Shown here piece by piece: positions 1 through 9,146 of a DNA stretch of 64,000 nt (positions are counted from its first letter, which is position 1; the number at the start of each line of letters is the position of its first letter). Below the pieces are notes generated by a model. It was not told the DNA's origin and did no database searches. It saw only the letters and a program-made list of their open reading frames with translations. A program made the translations under genes and the position numbers. Origin of the DNA: Promethearchaeota archaeon (GTDB taxonomy: Archaea > Asgardarchaeota > Lokiarchaeia > Sigynarchaeales > SOKP01); contig JAHPYY010000057.1 of NCBI GenBank assembly GCA_019058515.1, forward strand, positions 1 to 64,000, in the 5' to 3' direction.

Positions 1-543
1 CTTCTATGGTGTACACAAGGAGTCCAAAAGATTATAGGTGACGGCGTGACATTATGGCGAACGGTTCCTTCAGGGGGAGCAAGACACCCTTTTGAGACCT
101 TTCTATGTATATTCAATGTTGAAACCTTGGAATCCGGATTATATCGTTATTTAAGTATTGAACATAAACTACTGTTAATCCGAAACAATCTTGATAATCC
201 CTACCCAATAGACAAAACTCTCATAAGTAAAGCTCCCATTATCTTTATTTAGACTGTGATCCCTTATCGTAGCGAGTGGAGGCACGGACAATATTCGTAT
301 AAGACCATCGCTCAGGAATCTGGGCATATCTGTCAGAATCTTTATCTTGCTTCAGAAGCAATTGGAGCAGGTTCATGTGCAGTTGGCGTCTATAATCAGG
401 AATTGATGGATAACTATATAGGAGTTGACGGTGTTGAAGAGTTCACCATATATGTTGCAAGAGTTGGTAAAATTAATCCTAAAAACTCTGAAAAATCGAT
501 TTTACGGCAAGCTGAACTTTATCACGGCTATAGGAACCGCTAA
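1..543 (+). pseudogene. SagB-type nitroreductase-family protein, 5' cut by window, internal TAG stop
   Basis: The frame is open from base 1 and carries the SagB-type FMN oxidoreductase signature TVPSGGARHPFE, the counterpart of the PSAGALYPLE loop. It is interrupted by TAG at 250-252 and then continues in the same frame through GHICQNLYLASEAIGAG to 543. Aligned with the intact relative at 25015-25782, the stop falls exactly on a tryptophan (FVWTAI in the relative, FI-stop-TVI here), so a single G to A change (TGG to TAG) explains it. SagB-family proteins are flavin oxidoreductases, best known for azoline-to-azole oxidation in peptide natural products; the substrate here is unknown. No partner cyclodehydratase is visible. 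Either a recent nonsense mutation or a sequence error. Two further SagB-like genes lie at 23.6 and 25.0 kb. Confidence 0.75.
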
Positions 544-558
544 AGAAATTCTACTAGA

Positions 559-1350
559 TTAGGTTTTGTATTTCTCGATAAAAGACTTGAGTGGTGTGAA
601 ATAATCTTGCTGATATGAAAGAATGTCGTTATGTGTAGCGCCTTCTATTAAAATTAGTTCTTTTTCGGTAATTGTGGGTAAATTATCGAAAATCAAAGTG
701 GCTTCTTCCTTCGGAATGATCCAATCCATTGAACCGTGAATTATTAATACGGGAACTTGGATCTTTTTAATACGGGTATCGTTTGAGTAGGGCTCAAGAT
801 TTTCTCTTGTAATTGTTTCTCCACTTATATTAAATAATTGCGTCATGATATTGTACGCGCTAGCAAATCCACTCTCAAAAATTATTCCTTTTACTTCAGC
901 GGGATTGTAACTACCAATTTCTGCCGCGCAAACGCTACCTAAGGACCTACCCTGAATAAATACCGTCTTATTCATATTCTGAGATTCAATCCAATCGATG
1001 AAATTTTTGTATATCGGTAATGCATCTGATATTAAACCGCTGTAAATTGGACTTCCCTTACTGTGACCATAACCTCTAAAATCCATAACTGTAAGATTAA
1101 TCCCGCAGTTCAAAAACATTTGATAGAAATAACGGTAATCCAGGGCAATCTCGCCATTTCCGTGAAAGAATAAGATATTGGGGAGATTTTTATCATTTAA
1201 ATAGCAATACCCTCCAATGGAAATATCAGCGTTAGTTTTAAAATTAAGAGGAATAATATAATCCGGTAAGTTGTTTGGGATCGGAGCGATACGGGGATAA
1301 AACACGACATTTGAAACCATAGGGCTGTCTATCATCGATTCTATTTTCAT
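559..1350 (-). CDS. alpha/beta-hydrolase (serine hydrolase, S33/BAAT-like)
   Basis: A 263-aa cytoplasmic protein with the complete alpha/beta-hydrolase toolkit: oxyanion-side HGNGE (residues 63-67), RGYGHSKG (92-99), nucleophile elbow GRSLGS with Ser136, acid Asp209 in HGSMDW and His240 in EGATH. No signal peptide. The ATG at 1350 is the only sensible start and the length is normal for this group of esterase/peptidase-like hydrolases. The substrate cannot be told from sequence. It stands alone, tail to tail with the broken SagB gene (15 bp apart) and behind the CPBP protease gene on the same strand with a 227-bp gap. Confidence 0.85.
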   Translation of the reverse strand: MKIESMIDSPMVSNVVFYPRIAPIPNNLPDYIIPLNFKTNADISIGGYCYLNDKNLPNILFFHGNGEIALDYRYFYQMFLNCGINLTVMDFRGYGHSKGSPIYSGLISDALPIYKNFIDWIESQNMNKTVFIQGRSLGSVCAAEIGSYNPAEVKGIIFESGFASAYNIMTQLFNISGETITRENLEPYSNDTRIKKIQVPVLIIHGSMDWIIPKEEATLIFDNLPTITEKELILIEGATHNDILSYQQDYFTPLKSFIEKYKT

Positions 1351-1577
1351 AATTAAGATTTCGTGTCATTGATTATAAAAGTTTTGGTAAATAGGAAACC
1401 TGAATTTTTGATAAAAATGTAAAAATGTCCTTTATCATAATAGTTTACTCGAAACTCAATAAATGATTTAAGAGAAAAGGATTATTCATATTAAAATTTC
1501 TTGTAACATTGCAAAAATGTAAAATTTTAAGACATTTTAATAAATTGATAATTCTCCATCGGTTAAATATGCTTAAT

Positions 1578-2477
1578 CTAAGCTAAAATTTTATCGAATC
1601 GTTTTTTTTTAATAAATATATTTATTACAAAGTAATTTACAATTGGAGAAATAATCCCTCCAAACACTTTAGGTACTATTATAAATGTAGCCGCACTATG
1701 TAATAACGCATTAGAAAACCACTGTTCCATTATAGAGAGCAAAACATTATGTAAGTAGTGACAAATCATACATGGAACAAGATTTTCAGTTTTAATATAC
1801 ATGTAAGCATAGATTAATCCTCCAAATGTAGCAGATGTGACCTGCATCAAAATAAAGAATAAATCGACTCCTCCTAAAAGATTAAATAAATGATACAACC
1901 CGAAAATAACTCCGTCAATAAATATCGCATTTTTAGTGCTATAGTTCTTTAGTAATATATTTAAAATCACTCCTCGAAACAAAATCTCTTCCCATATTGC
2001 CCATGTTAAAACAGATAAATATAATAATATACCTAATTCTGAAATGTCTTGAGGTATTCCAAATATGATAATTAAATCTAAAAAAGGGAACTTTTCCGAA
2101 AAGATCAAGAATCCTATAAAGTAAAAATAACCGTAAATAATACCACACACCAATCCTACAATAATATATCTTCTGATTTGGTCATTTTTTTTAAGTTTAA
2201 TCGATATTAAATATTCTCTTATTGTTTGCTTTCCATTTGGGAGATGGAATCCAATAGGGACGACAAATAGACAATAAAAACCTATCAATGAAAAGGTAAT
2301 AAAAAATCTTATAAGAAAGAGAAAAAGAAAAGAAATGTTTTCAACCAGTACTCCTACGAAATAAGAAGTATAATAATATACAAGCATTGAAAATATAAAA
2401 AAACAATAAAACAGGAGGATTAAAATGCTTGCTCCGATTATGGGATCATCATATAATATTTTTCTAAGTGCAACCAT
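1578..2477 (-). CDS. CPBP family (CAAX/Abi) intramembrane metalloprotease
   Basis: A 299-aa polytopic membrane protein with about eight hydrophobic segments. The CPBP (type II CAAX prenyl endopeptidase / Abi) motifs are present in order: EEILFRG (motif 1, Glu-Glu-x3-Arg) in the middle of the protein, FGLYHLFN (motif 2, catalytic His) and HYLHN (motif 3). Family members are glutamate intramembrane proteases processing prenylated proteins or small peptides; the target here is unknown. Translation starts at ATG 2477. A second full homologue is at 6773-7513 and a decayed one at 43190-43577. Confidence 0.85.
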   Translation of the reverse strand: MVALRKILYDDPIIGASILILLFYCFFIFSMLVYYYTSYFVGVLVENISFLFLFLIRFFITFSLIGFYCLFVVPIGFHLPNGKQTIREYLISIKLKKNDQIRRYIIVGLVCGIIYGYFYFIGFLIFSEKFPFLDLIIIFGIPQDISELGILLYLSVLTWAIWEEILFRGVILNILLKNYSTKNAIFIDGVIFGLYHLFNLLGGVDLFFILMQVTSATFGGLIYAYMYIKTENLVPCMICHYLHNVLLSIMEQWFSNALLHSAATFIIVPKVFGGIISPIVNYFVINIFIKKKRFDKILA

Positions 2478-2633
2478 TTTTTTCCATTAAAAAATAGTTC
2501 CCTTTACTTTTTTATCATTGCTTTATTTTCTTATAAATTTCTTTTAGATGAGGACCCCCTTTTTATATACCGTAATTGAAATTTAAGAATATTTTATTAG
2601 TTAAAAAAGTGATCCTCACTTCCAAAAAACAAT

Positions 2634-3608
2634 TTGACTAAAGAAGAATTAATATTACTTCAATCAAGACCAATAGCAACAATTAAAAAGGATAAAAGAG
2701 GTTTTACTTCAGAGGATCAAAGAAGTTGGTATCTGAGTCTCACCAAAAGCTACGAAGATTTGAAAAGAATCCCTATGAGTATGTACGCATACTTTCAAGA
2801 ATAGATCCTACCAGTACTTAAAGAATTAAGGAATTTTTAAAAATCGTGAGAGTACTTAGAAAAAATAAAAACTTAGCAACATAACTTAAAAACCGACATC
2901 TTGAAGATCCTGAAGTTTAGGTCGTTATAAATGATATGAAGGAAAAGGTATTAAATCTCACCTCCTTATTAGATAAAAGCAAAGACTTACTAAATGTAAT
3001 CGATTTTTTATTAAATTACAATCCAATTAAATCCTCCGATCTCAAGACGGAAACCGAAAAAGAAGAAAATCTTGAGTCTAAATATTTTATTAGTTTTGAT
3101 AAACAAAAGTAGGATTTAGCTAGAGAACTATTATTATTTGGAAAAGAGAGTAATAAACTTAGAGATGATGATAATATTTATCTTGGTAAAATCAAAAAAA
3201 AACTACGAGTTTCGCTAGAAGAACCAAATATAAAACTTGAAAAAAGAGATCAAAAAATCGGATTTATTTGATCTTAAAACTAAACAGATTGTCGGAACAG
3301 CTAGATATCTAGGTTTAATAAGAGGAAAAGCATAAATAATACAAAATATAAAAGATCTCCTTTTCTTTAAAAAAAGGGAGATCTTAGTGTGCGATTCTAT
3401 CGATTCATATATAACTTTTATAATTCCTCTCGCAAAAGGAATCATAGAAAGAAGGGGCGGTATTTTAGTACGTGGAGCCATTGTAGCTCGTGAATATGGA
3501 ATATCGTGCGTAACCGGTGTGTCTAACACTTTAAAACTTATAAGCGATGGAGATAAGGCGACATTTGACGGCAATATCGAACTGCTTATAATAAAAAATG
3601 ATTTTTAA
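2634..3608 (+). pseudogene. Remnant of a PEP-utilising enzyme (PEP synthase/PPDK-like phosphotransferase)
   Basis: Translated piecewise, this stretch follows a PEP synthase-like enzyme from the end of the nucleotide-binding domain to the C-terminus. 2634-2800 gives LILLQSRPIAT, the hallmark end of the PPDK N-terminal domain, then WYLSLTKSYEDLKRI. About 3100-3260 gives RDDDNIYLGKIKKKLR. 3387-3608 gives the phosphohistidine mobile domain (GIIERRGGILVRGAIVAREY, then YGISCVTGV). The expected catalytic His (SHGAI or similar) is Arg in the GGILVRGAI loop. Several in-frame stops (TAG after YFQE, TAA after RGKA) and frame changes show real decay. The ATP-binding N-terminal domain is absent. Probably expressed no function; only the last 73 codons form a clean open frame. 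Confidence 0.75.
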
Positions 3609-3690
3609 CTGCAATTTTATAGAATATATACAATAGGAATTAATATTACAAATTCAACTTAAAGATAAAAAACATTTATAGCATCTTAAT

Positions 3691-4896
3691 ATGACGATCT
3701 ATTTAGATTATCAATCTGCTAAACCAGTTGATGAAAGAGTAATGTTTGCAATGATTCCTTATTTCACGGAGAAATTTGGAAATCCTTCAGGGCTTCATTC
3801 GGAGGGAGATTTAGCTTCTGATGCATTAATTAATAGTCGTTACAAGATTGCAGAATACATTAACGCCCCAAACGATTACGATATTGTTTTTACAACTGGT
3901 GCAACTGAATCCAACAACTTAGCTATCATTGGCACAGCGCTAGAAAATAGAAAAAAAGGGAATGAGATCATTATTTCTGACATTGAACACATATCTACAC
4001 TAAATATAGCCAAATATCTTGAGACTCAAGGATTTAAAATTAAGTTTGCACCGGTGGATGAGTATGGAATAGTAATCGTGGATCGATTGCAAGAATTAAT
4101 TACTAACAAAACTATACTAATATCAGTATCAACCGCAAGCAACGAGGTTGGTTCAATCCAACCTGTTAAGAGTATTTGCGATATAGCAAGGGATCGAGAT
4201 ATCCTCTTTCATTCAGATGCAGTTCCAAGTCAAAGTGTCATTCCAATCGATGTTCAAGAAATACCATTTGATTTGTTAACCCTTTCATCCAACGAAATTT
4301 ACGGACCTAAAGGTATTGGCGCACTTTATAATAGAGAAGGCACGCCAATTAAGCCTACTGTTATTGGAGACCGCCATGAGAGGGGTTTAAGAGGTGGATC
4401 TGAGAATATGCCCGGTATAATTGGTTTTGCTAAAGCTGCTGAAATAATCAAAAAGGAGATTCATTACGAAGCGTTTAAACTTAAAGTATTAAGAGACAAA
4501 TTGATTAATAATGTATTAGATCTTATCCCACAATCTTATCTAAACGGACATCCGACGAACAGACTACCTAATAATGCTCATTTCAGATTTGATTATGTCG
4601 ATGGGAATTATATTTTGCTTTCACTTAGCAATTACCAGATTTCAGCAGCTACAGGAATTGCGTGTTGCATGAAAGATGTTGAACCCTTACATACATTAAG
4701 AGCAATGGGTATAAGCGAAAAAGATGCTGAAGGAAGTTTACTTTTTACTCTTGGTAGAAATAACAAATTAGACGATATAGAACGAGTTATAGAAGTACTA
4801 CCAGACATTATACAAGAATTAAGATTCTCAGCTAAAGACATTCCATCTCACTTATTACAGCTTTATAAAGAATCTGCTTATCTTGATAAAGCTTGA
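3691..4896 (+). CDS. Cysteine desulfurase-like (IscS/NifS) aminotransferase class V lacking the PLP lysine
   Basis: A 401-aa fold-type I protein closely following NifS/IscS: YLDYQSAKPVDERV, GATESNN, His100 (SDIEHIST), STASNEVGSIQ, the PLP Asp in HSDAVPSQS, ERGLRGGSENMPG and the mobile active-site loop ATGIACC with Cys325/Cys326. The usual Lys that forms the Schiff base (SxHKxYGPKG) is Glu202, preceded by Asn201 (SSNEIYGPKG), and the Gln of DAVQ is Pro. Such a protein should not form the normal internal aldimine. From memory, Archaeoglobus fulgidus IscS also lacks this lysine (Asp instead), so a non-canonical scaffold role is possible; loss of function is the alternative. The frame is intact over its full length, which argues for selection. 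No iscU is adjacent. ATG 3691 follows a short AT-rich leader. Confidence 0.85.
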   Translation: MTIYLDYQSAKPVDERVMFAMIPYFTEKFGNPSGLHSEGDLASDALINSRYKIAEYINAPNDYDIVFTTGATESNNLAIIGTALENRKKGNEIIISDIEHISTLNIAKYLETQGFKIKFAPVDEYGIVIVDRLQELITNKTILISVSTASNEVGSIQPVKSICDIARDRDILFHSDAVPSQSVIPIDVQEIPFDLLTLSSNEIYGPKGIGALYNREGTPIKPTVIGDRHERGLRGGSENMPGIIGFAKAAEIIKKEIHYEAFKLKVLRDKLINNVLDLIPQSYLNGHPTNRLPNNAHFRFDYVDGNYILLSLSNYQISAATGIACCMKDVEPLHTLRAMGISEKDAEGSLLFTLGRNNKLDDIERVIEVLPDIIQELRFSAKDIPSHLLQLYKESAYLDKA

Positions 4897-4918
4897 ATCC
4901 CAATTAAATGTATTTTTT

Positions 4919-5272
4919 CTATAACGATTCTAAAAATTTAATGAGATTTGTTGCTTTTGAATTAGTAAATTGACCCCGGATTTGCCATAAAATATATTCT
5001 TTTTTGTTGATCAAATATAAGTAAATCGTTTCTTCCGATGTGATACCTAGAATCCGTTTAAACTTTCCCCTATTTACATATATCGTAATATTATTTCTCT
5101 TACGGCATTTTGAGGAATTTCTGCGCGCATTCCTCTATTAATCATCGTTCTCATTATTAAATAGTCATCTTTGAAATGCGATTATCAAGATATTGTGATC
5201 TCCTTTAAGATCGTCTAGAATTATATATTTCCTTGTTTCTAAATTGTATCCGCTTATCCTTGGGAATTTCAT
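4919..5272 (-). pseudogene. Remnant of a thioredoxin-fold-like (redoxin) protein
   Basis: Reading the minus strand from ATG 5272 gives KFPRISGYNLETRKYIILDD, then DHNILIIAFQR followed by TGA where a Trp would be expected. After a frame change comes MRTMINRGMRAEIPQNAVRE, and after another shift RGKFKRILGITSEETIYLYL, ending at TAG 4919-4921. The order (FQR motif after a hydrophobic strand, paired R-M-I-N-R-G-M segment, then a helix-strand C-terminus) resembles small peroxiredoxin/thioredoxin-like proteins of unknown role. One stop and at least two frame changes make it a pseudogene. The family assignment is weak; that it is a former gene is fairly clear. Confidence 0.45.
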
Positions 5273-6018
5273 TAAACAAATAATTTTCAGTAGTATAAAA
5301 TTGAATTATTTAAGTATTAGAATTCCCTCGTAATTCGAGTTTAAATTTGATATAAAGTCGTTTAATATTCAGGTTTAGGTTTATTTTCGATTACTAAAAC
5401 TGCCCTAATAAATGGAAGAATCTGGAGTAATTTAGACAAAAAAATCTCATAATATATCTGCAACTTTTAATTATCCCATTTCAGTTAGTTGATTTAAATA
5501 GCATTACACTAATAATTAATTTTCCTTTAGTAGCTATAACTTACGCGTTTTAAGTTTAATCCATTATTTCCAATATTGAATTTTATGTTTATGAAACGCC
5601 TAATTTTAAAATTACTATATATAATCAATTTCCTATAAACTAGGATTTGAGCTTTATATCATTATTCTTTATTATTCAAAATTTCAAATTAAAAATGAAG
5701 TTCTTCTTTAAAAAAAATCAATATCTATCTAAATTTTGTCAAATATTCAGAATACCAATGGAGATAATTAAAAGAAAACTACTTAAAGTTGTTAAACCCA
5801 TATCGAAAAGACCATGGTGAAAATTATTATTGACAAATATTTTAGTTACTTGGTAACCTAAGATAAATCAAACTGAAAATCTTGGTCTCGTTTTATACAA
5901 AATATCGTTTCTTAATGCTGCTTATCAATAACTATCATAAAAATTATCAAGATAAGGCTAAATATGATTTTTAAAGAATGTCATTTTCAACTCTCTATCT
6001 CATCTAAGACATTAAAAT
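5273..6018. other. Gene-free AT-rich stretch
   Basis: About 750 bp without a credible coding frame on either strand. It is very AT-rich with scattered stops in all frames. I could not recognise a gene remnant, RNA gene or repeat here. It lies between the redoxin-like remnant and the convergent XRE regulator gene and may be the residue of older deleted genes. Confidence 0.4.
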
Positions 6019-6231
6019 TTATCTAACTTTTAGTTCTTCGTCAGAAAATATAAATAGCTCTTCTAATGTTGAACTAAATACTTTCGCAATTTTAAATGCT
6101 AACCTTAGTGATGGATTGTATTTTCCTTTCTCTAAAAACACAATTGTCTCTCTTCTTACAGAAACTTTCTTTGCAAGCTGTTTTTGAGTCATACCATAGC
6201 GTGCTCTATATTCTTTAATACGAGTCTTCAT
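6019..6231 (-). CDS. XRE/Cro-family helix-turn-helix regulator
   Basis: A 70-aa protein that is essentially one HTH_3 domain: [19 protein letters not shown] forms the helix-turn-helix (about residues 13-31), followed by [19 protein letters not shown] and [10 protein letters not shown]. Single-domain regulators of this size typically bind DNA as dimers. Its start overlaps the end of the upstream membrane-protein gene by 17 bp, so the two are translationally coupled. Such HTH plus small membrane protein pairs are common in archaea and Firmicutes and are usually autoregulated, sometimes with the membrane partner controlling the regulator; that last point is inference. Confidence 0.85.
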   Translation of the reverse strand: MKTRIKEYRARYGMTQKQLAKKVSVRRETIVFLEKGKYNPSLRLAFKIAKVFSSTLEELFIFSDEELKVR

Positions 6232-6640
6232 ATCCCTTTCGTTCGTAGTAATAAAATAGAATTAAATGGATTAACATAGTAAAACAAAGAATTAAGACTG
6301 TAGCTGAAATAAAAATTGAATCATCCACAATATTAATTAGGTGTAAAAGAATAACAATTGATAAACTAATTATAATAAATTCATAACTTTTTTTTGAAGC
6401 TCTTAAGGAATTCTGTAGCGATCTTTCGTCAACTTTAACTTCAAGAATACCCTTTTTGCGTTTGCGCGAATCTAACACAATTCTTAAAGAAATAAACACA
6501 CCAACAATAATAAAAAAAGAACCAAAAAGGATTCCAATAAAAGAATTACTTATAATCATCCAAGTTATTCCCCAACTAATAAAAATAATCGGAATTAGAT
6601 AATATATTCTTTTCCTAATTTCTAAGCTAAGTTTTTTCAT
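6215..6640 (-). CDS. Small four-helix membrane protein (DUF2178-like) paired with the XRE regulator
   Basis: A 141-aa protein with four predicted membrane helices in two pairs (about residues 12-30 and 33-55, then 88-106 and 110-130), separated by a basic, hydrophilic loop. This layout and its coupling to a 70-aa XRE gene resemble the DUF2178-type membrane proteins that accompany HTH regulators. No enzymatic motif is visible. First gene of a two-gene operon; the intergenic DNA upstream (6641-6772) is shared with the divergent CPBP gene and must hold both promoters. Confidence 0.7.
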   Translation of the reverse strand: MKKLSLEIRKRIYYLIPIIFISWGITWMIISNSFIGILFGSFFIIVGVFISLRIVLDSRKRKKGILEVKVDERSLQNSLRASKKSYEFIIISLSIVILLHLINIVDDSIFISATVLILCFTMLIHLILFYYYERKGYEDSY

Positions 6641-6772
6641 ACTCTATGACAAAAATATTTCAAAATATTTATAAATTGTTATATATTTCTAACATGTGAT
6701 GAATTTCTAACATCACAAAAAAAACCTCTATTCACTACAAAATACAACAAAAATAAGAAAGCAGAAAAAGAT

Positions 6773-7513
6773 ATGAAAAATCTACATTTGGAAGAACCCT
6801 CTATTACGAAAAATCTTGAGCCTAAAGTAAGTAAAGAAGAAAGTTTCACAAAATCTCAGACTACACTAGGAATTTTTATCCTAATTACCTTCTTAATCTT
6901 TCGGTTTTTAATTGCTCAAATTTGGATTACTTTTTTTGACTTTGAATACCACTTCACGATAGAATTTATTCTATTTCTATTAGGGAGTTTTATTTTAGTC
7001 TCTGTTATCCTAATTGGTTTTGGCTTTGAGTATGGTTTAAAAATCAACTTAAAGAAGCTTTGGATTAAAAAGGGTAAAATAACAGGAGATATAGGATGGG
7101 GACTATTAGCGTTAATTGTATTATTGATTGTCAGCGGATTTTTCTCTTTTATCGGCGGAATATTAGGGTTAGTCCCTCCAACAATCGAAACTGAGTTTAA
7201 TCCCATTCAAATTCTCACAGATCTCTTATTGGGGTTGTTCTTTGGATTTTTTATTGCATCCTTTACGGAGGAAACGCTTTTTCGAGGGTTTTTGCAGAAA
7301 TTGTTATTGCAAAAAATAAAACCTCGGTATGCAAATCTATGCCAGGCTTTAATATTCTCAATATCACATTTTGGAATTGATATTAACACTACCTGGGAAG
7401 GACTTTTGTTCTTGTTAATAATGCGGTTTGTTATTGGCATTATCCTTGGCTTATTAGTACAACATCGAGGGAATCTTCTTTCAGCTGGAATCGCTCATGG
7501 AATATTAGGATAG
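6773..7513 (+). CDS. CPBP family intramembrane metalloprotease
   Basis: A 246-aa membrane protein. After a 30-residue charged N-terminus there are about seven hydrophobic segments. CPBP motifs: EETLFRGFLQ (motif 1), FSISHFG (motif 2, His) and AGIAHGILG at the very C-terminus (motif 3). The protein ends right after motif 3, slightly short of the usual length, but nothing suggests truncation. It is transcribed divergently from the XRE/membrane pair. Bacterial CPBP genes next to XRE regulators often belong to peptide-immunity loci; no peptide gene is recognisable here. Confidence 0.8.
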   Translation: MKNLHLEEPSITKNLEPKVSKEESFTKSQTTLGIFILITFLIFRFLIAQIWITFFDFEYHFTIEFILFLLGSFILVSVILIGFGFEYGLKINLKKLWIKKGKITGDIGWGLLALIVLLIVSGFFSFIGGILGLVPPTIETEFNPIQILTDLLLGLFFGFFIASFTEETLFRGFLQKLLLQKIKPRYANLCQALIFSISHFGIDINTTWEGLLFLLIMRFVIGIILGLLVQHRGNLLSAGIAHGILG

Positions 7514-7659
7514 GTATTTTATACTTTTTTTTATACTGATATATGGTCAAATTTATCATCATTTTGGAAATGTTCTTTCAAAATCTGCAATTACATCTGA
7601 CTTTTCTATAAATTCCTAATATTTATGTAAAAAGCAATTTTTAAAAATTGGTTAATATA

Positions 7660-8415
7660 TTAATTTGCCTTGCCTTGCGCTGCTACAGCTTCAGCAGCTT
7701 TCTTTACTGCCTCAGGATCTCCAAGATAATAGTGTTGAATGGGTTTTAAATCATCATCGAGTTCATAAATAAGAGGTATCCCTGTGGGTATATTTAAATT
7801 TGGAATTTCTTCATCTGAAATGTTGTCTAAAAATTTTACTAGAGCTCTTAAACTATTTCCGTGAGCCGAAATTAAGACTCTCTTACCAGACTTAATCGTT
7901 GGAGCGATTTCGTCGTGCCAATAAGGAAGAAATCGTTGAACAGTGTCTTTAAGGCATTCCGCTAAAGGAATATCGATCGATTCGAGGTTTTTGTAGCGAG
8001 GGTCGTTCCCCGGATATCTTTCATCCGTAGTTAAAAGGGCGGGAGGTCTAATATCATAACTTCTCCTCCATATTTGGACTTGCTCTTCTCCTACTTCTTT
8101 TGCCATCCCCGATTTTGAAAATCCTTGTAAAGCTCCGTAATGTCTCTCGTTCAACCTCCACGAGCGACGAACTGGTATCCACATCAAATCCATCTCGTCT
8201 AAAACAATCCAGAGAGTGCGAATACCTCGTTTTAACACAGATGTGTAGGCTATATCAAAAGTATACCCCTCTTTTTTTAAGGTGATTCCAGCTTGTTTTG
8301 CTTCTTCAATACCTTTTTCGGAAAGATCCACATCGGTCCAACCTGTAAATTTGTTTTCTTTATTCCAAGTGCTCTCTCCATGCCGTAATAAGACTACTTT
8401 GTAAATTTTCATCAC
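7660..8415 (-). CDS. gpmA: 2,3-bisphosphoglycerate-dependent phosphoglycerate mutase
   Basis: Interconverts 3- and 2-phosphoglycerate in glycolysis/gluconeogenesis through a phosphohistidine. The 251-aa protein has the full dPGM signature: LRHGESTWN with catalytic His12, [28 protein letters not shown] with Glu90, WRRSYD, and SAHGNSLRA with His185. The sequence is typical of bacterial GpmA; most archaea use the unrelated iPGM/ApgM, so acquisition from bacteria is likely (inference). One mild oddity is [12 protein letters not shown] where bacteria have GLNKAETAAKYG. The gene starts with two Met codons (8415 or 8412) and ends in an Ala-rich tail. Confidence 0.93.
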   Translation of the reverse strand: MMKIYKVVLLRHGESTWNKENKFTGWTDVDLSEKGIEEAKQAGITLKKEGYTFDIAYTSVLKRGIRTLWIVLDEMDLMWIPVRRSWRLNERHYGALQGFSKSGMAKEVGEEQVQIWRRSYDIRPPALLTTDERYPGNDPRYKNLESIDIPLAECLKDTVQRFLPYWHDEIAPTIKSGKRVLISAHGNSLRALVKFLDNISDEEIPNLNIPTGIPLIYELDDDLKPIQHYYLGDPEAVKKAAEAVAAQGKAN

Positions 8416-8574
8416 TTAATTTTATAATTCTTTGTTATGATTATTTCAAATTTAGTAAGTCGACATCCTTAAAAATTATTATAGGATTGCATTTTATCAA
8501 CCGAGAAAAGTTAGAGACATAAAACAAAAATAAAAAAATTAGGAGATATCAACTTAAATTTTAAAGAAATTGCC

Positions 8575-9138
8575 TTAAGAATTATTCCCTCTTTCTTTAA
8601 GTTTTGATTCCTTTTCTTCGTGTAAAGTTATAATTTTTGCTTGGATTTCTTTTAAGTAATCCCCTTTTATGGGATAGAACATTAATATGAGGGTTCCGAT
8701 TAATAGTAAAAATCCTGGAATCAATCCAATTAATGCTTTTATGGCAATAAGTGCAGTTTCGGGTTGGTCTAATATTATAGCTCCTCCCGCTTCAGGTACC
8801 AGAAATCCCGACACTTCAAGTAATAGTGGTCCTATTATCAGTGATAAAGACTGCGCTGGCTTAGTAATTAATGCATTTATGCCAAAAAATGCGGCTTCTC
8901 GGCGCACTCCTGATCTAAGTTCGTCTTCATCTGTTACTTGGCAAAATAGTACATTAGTTAAGACTAGTGGTCCAGATAACCCAAATCCTGCTAAGAATAG
9001 TACGATTAACATAATTAAACCGTCAAGGAAAATAATTAGAATCAGTGGTATTGCTGCAATTACTAGAAGTAGTTGTTGAGCCTTTACAACTCCAAGTTTA
9101 GTTGCAATTATATTCGCTATAAAAGTTCCCGTTATCAA
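8575..9138 (-). CDS. GPH-family sugar:cation symporter (MFS), C-terminal part after a frameshift
   Basis: The second half of a glycoside-pentoside-hexuronide transporter, about six hydrophobic segments ending in a charged cytosolic tail (LKERGNNS). It carries the family's C-terminal sequence TDEDELRSGVRREAAFFGIN. It is in a different frame from the N-terminal half at 9147-9980. Around 9150 the two join perfectly if one base is added (FVA then VILGLITGTF), so the gene has lost one base, or the sequence has an error. The apparent Met start at 9138 is therefore not a real start; the intact protein would be about 468 aa, matching the intact homologue at 46694-48082. Confidence 0.8.
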   Translation of the reverse strand: MITGTFIANIIATKLGVVKAQQLLLVIAAIPLILIIFLDGLIMLIVLFLAGFGLSGPLVLTNVLFCQVTDEDELRSGVRREAAFFGINALITKPAQSLSLIIGPLLLEVSGFLVPEAGGAIILDQPETALIAIKALIGLIPGFLLLIGTLILMFYPIKGDYLKEIQAKIITLHEEKESKLKERGNNS

Positions 9139-9146
9139 TCCTAAAA

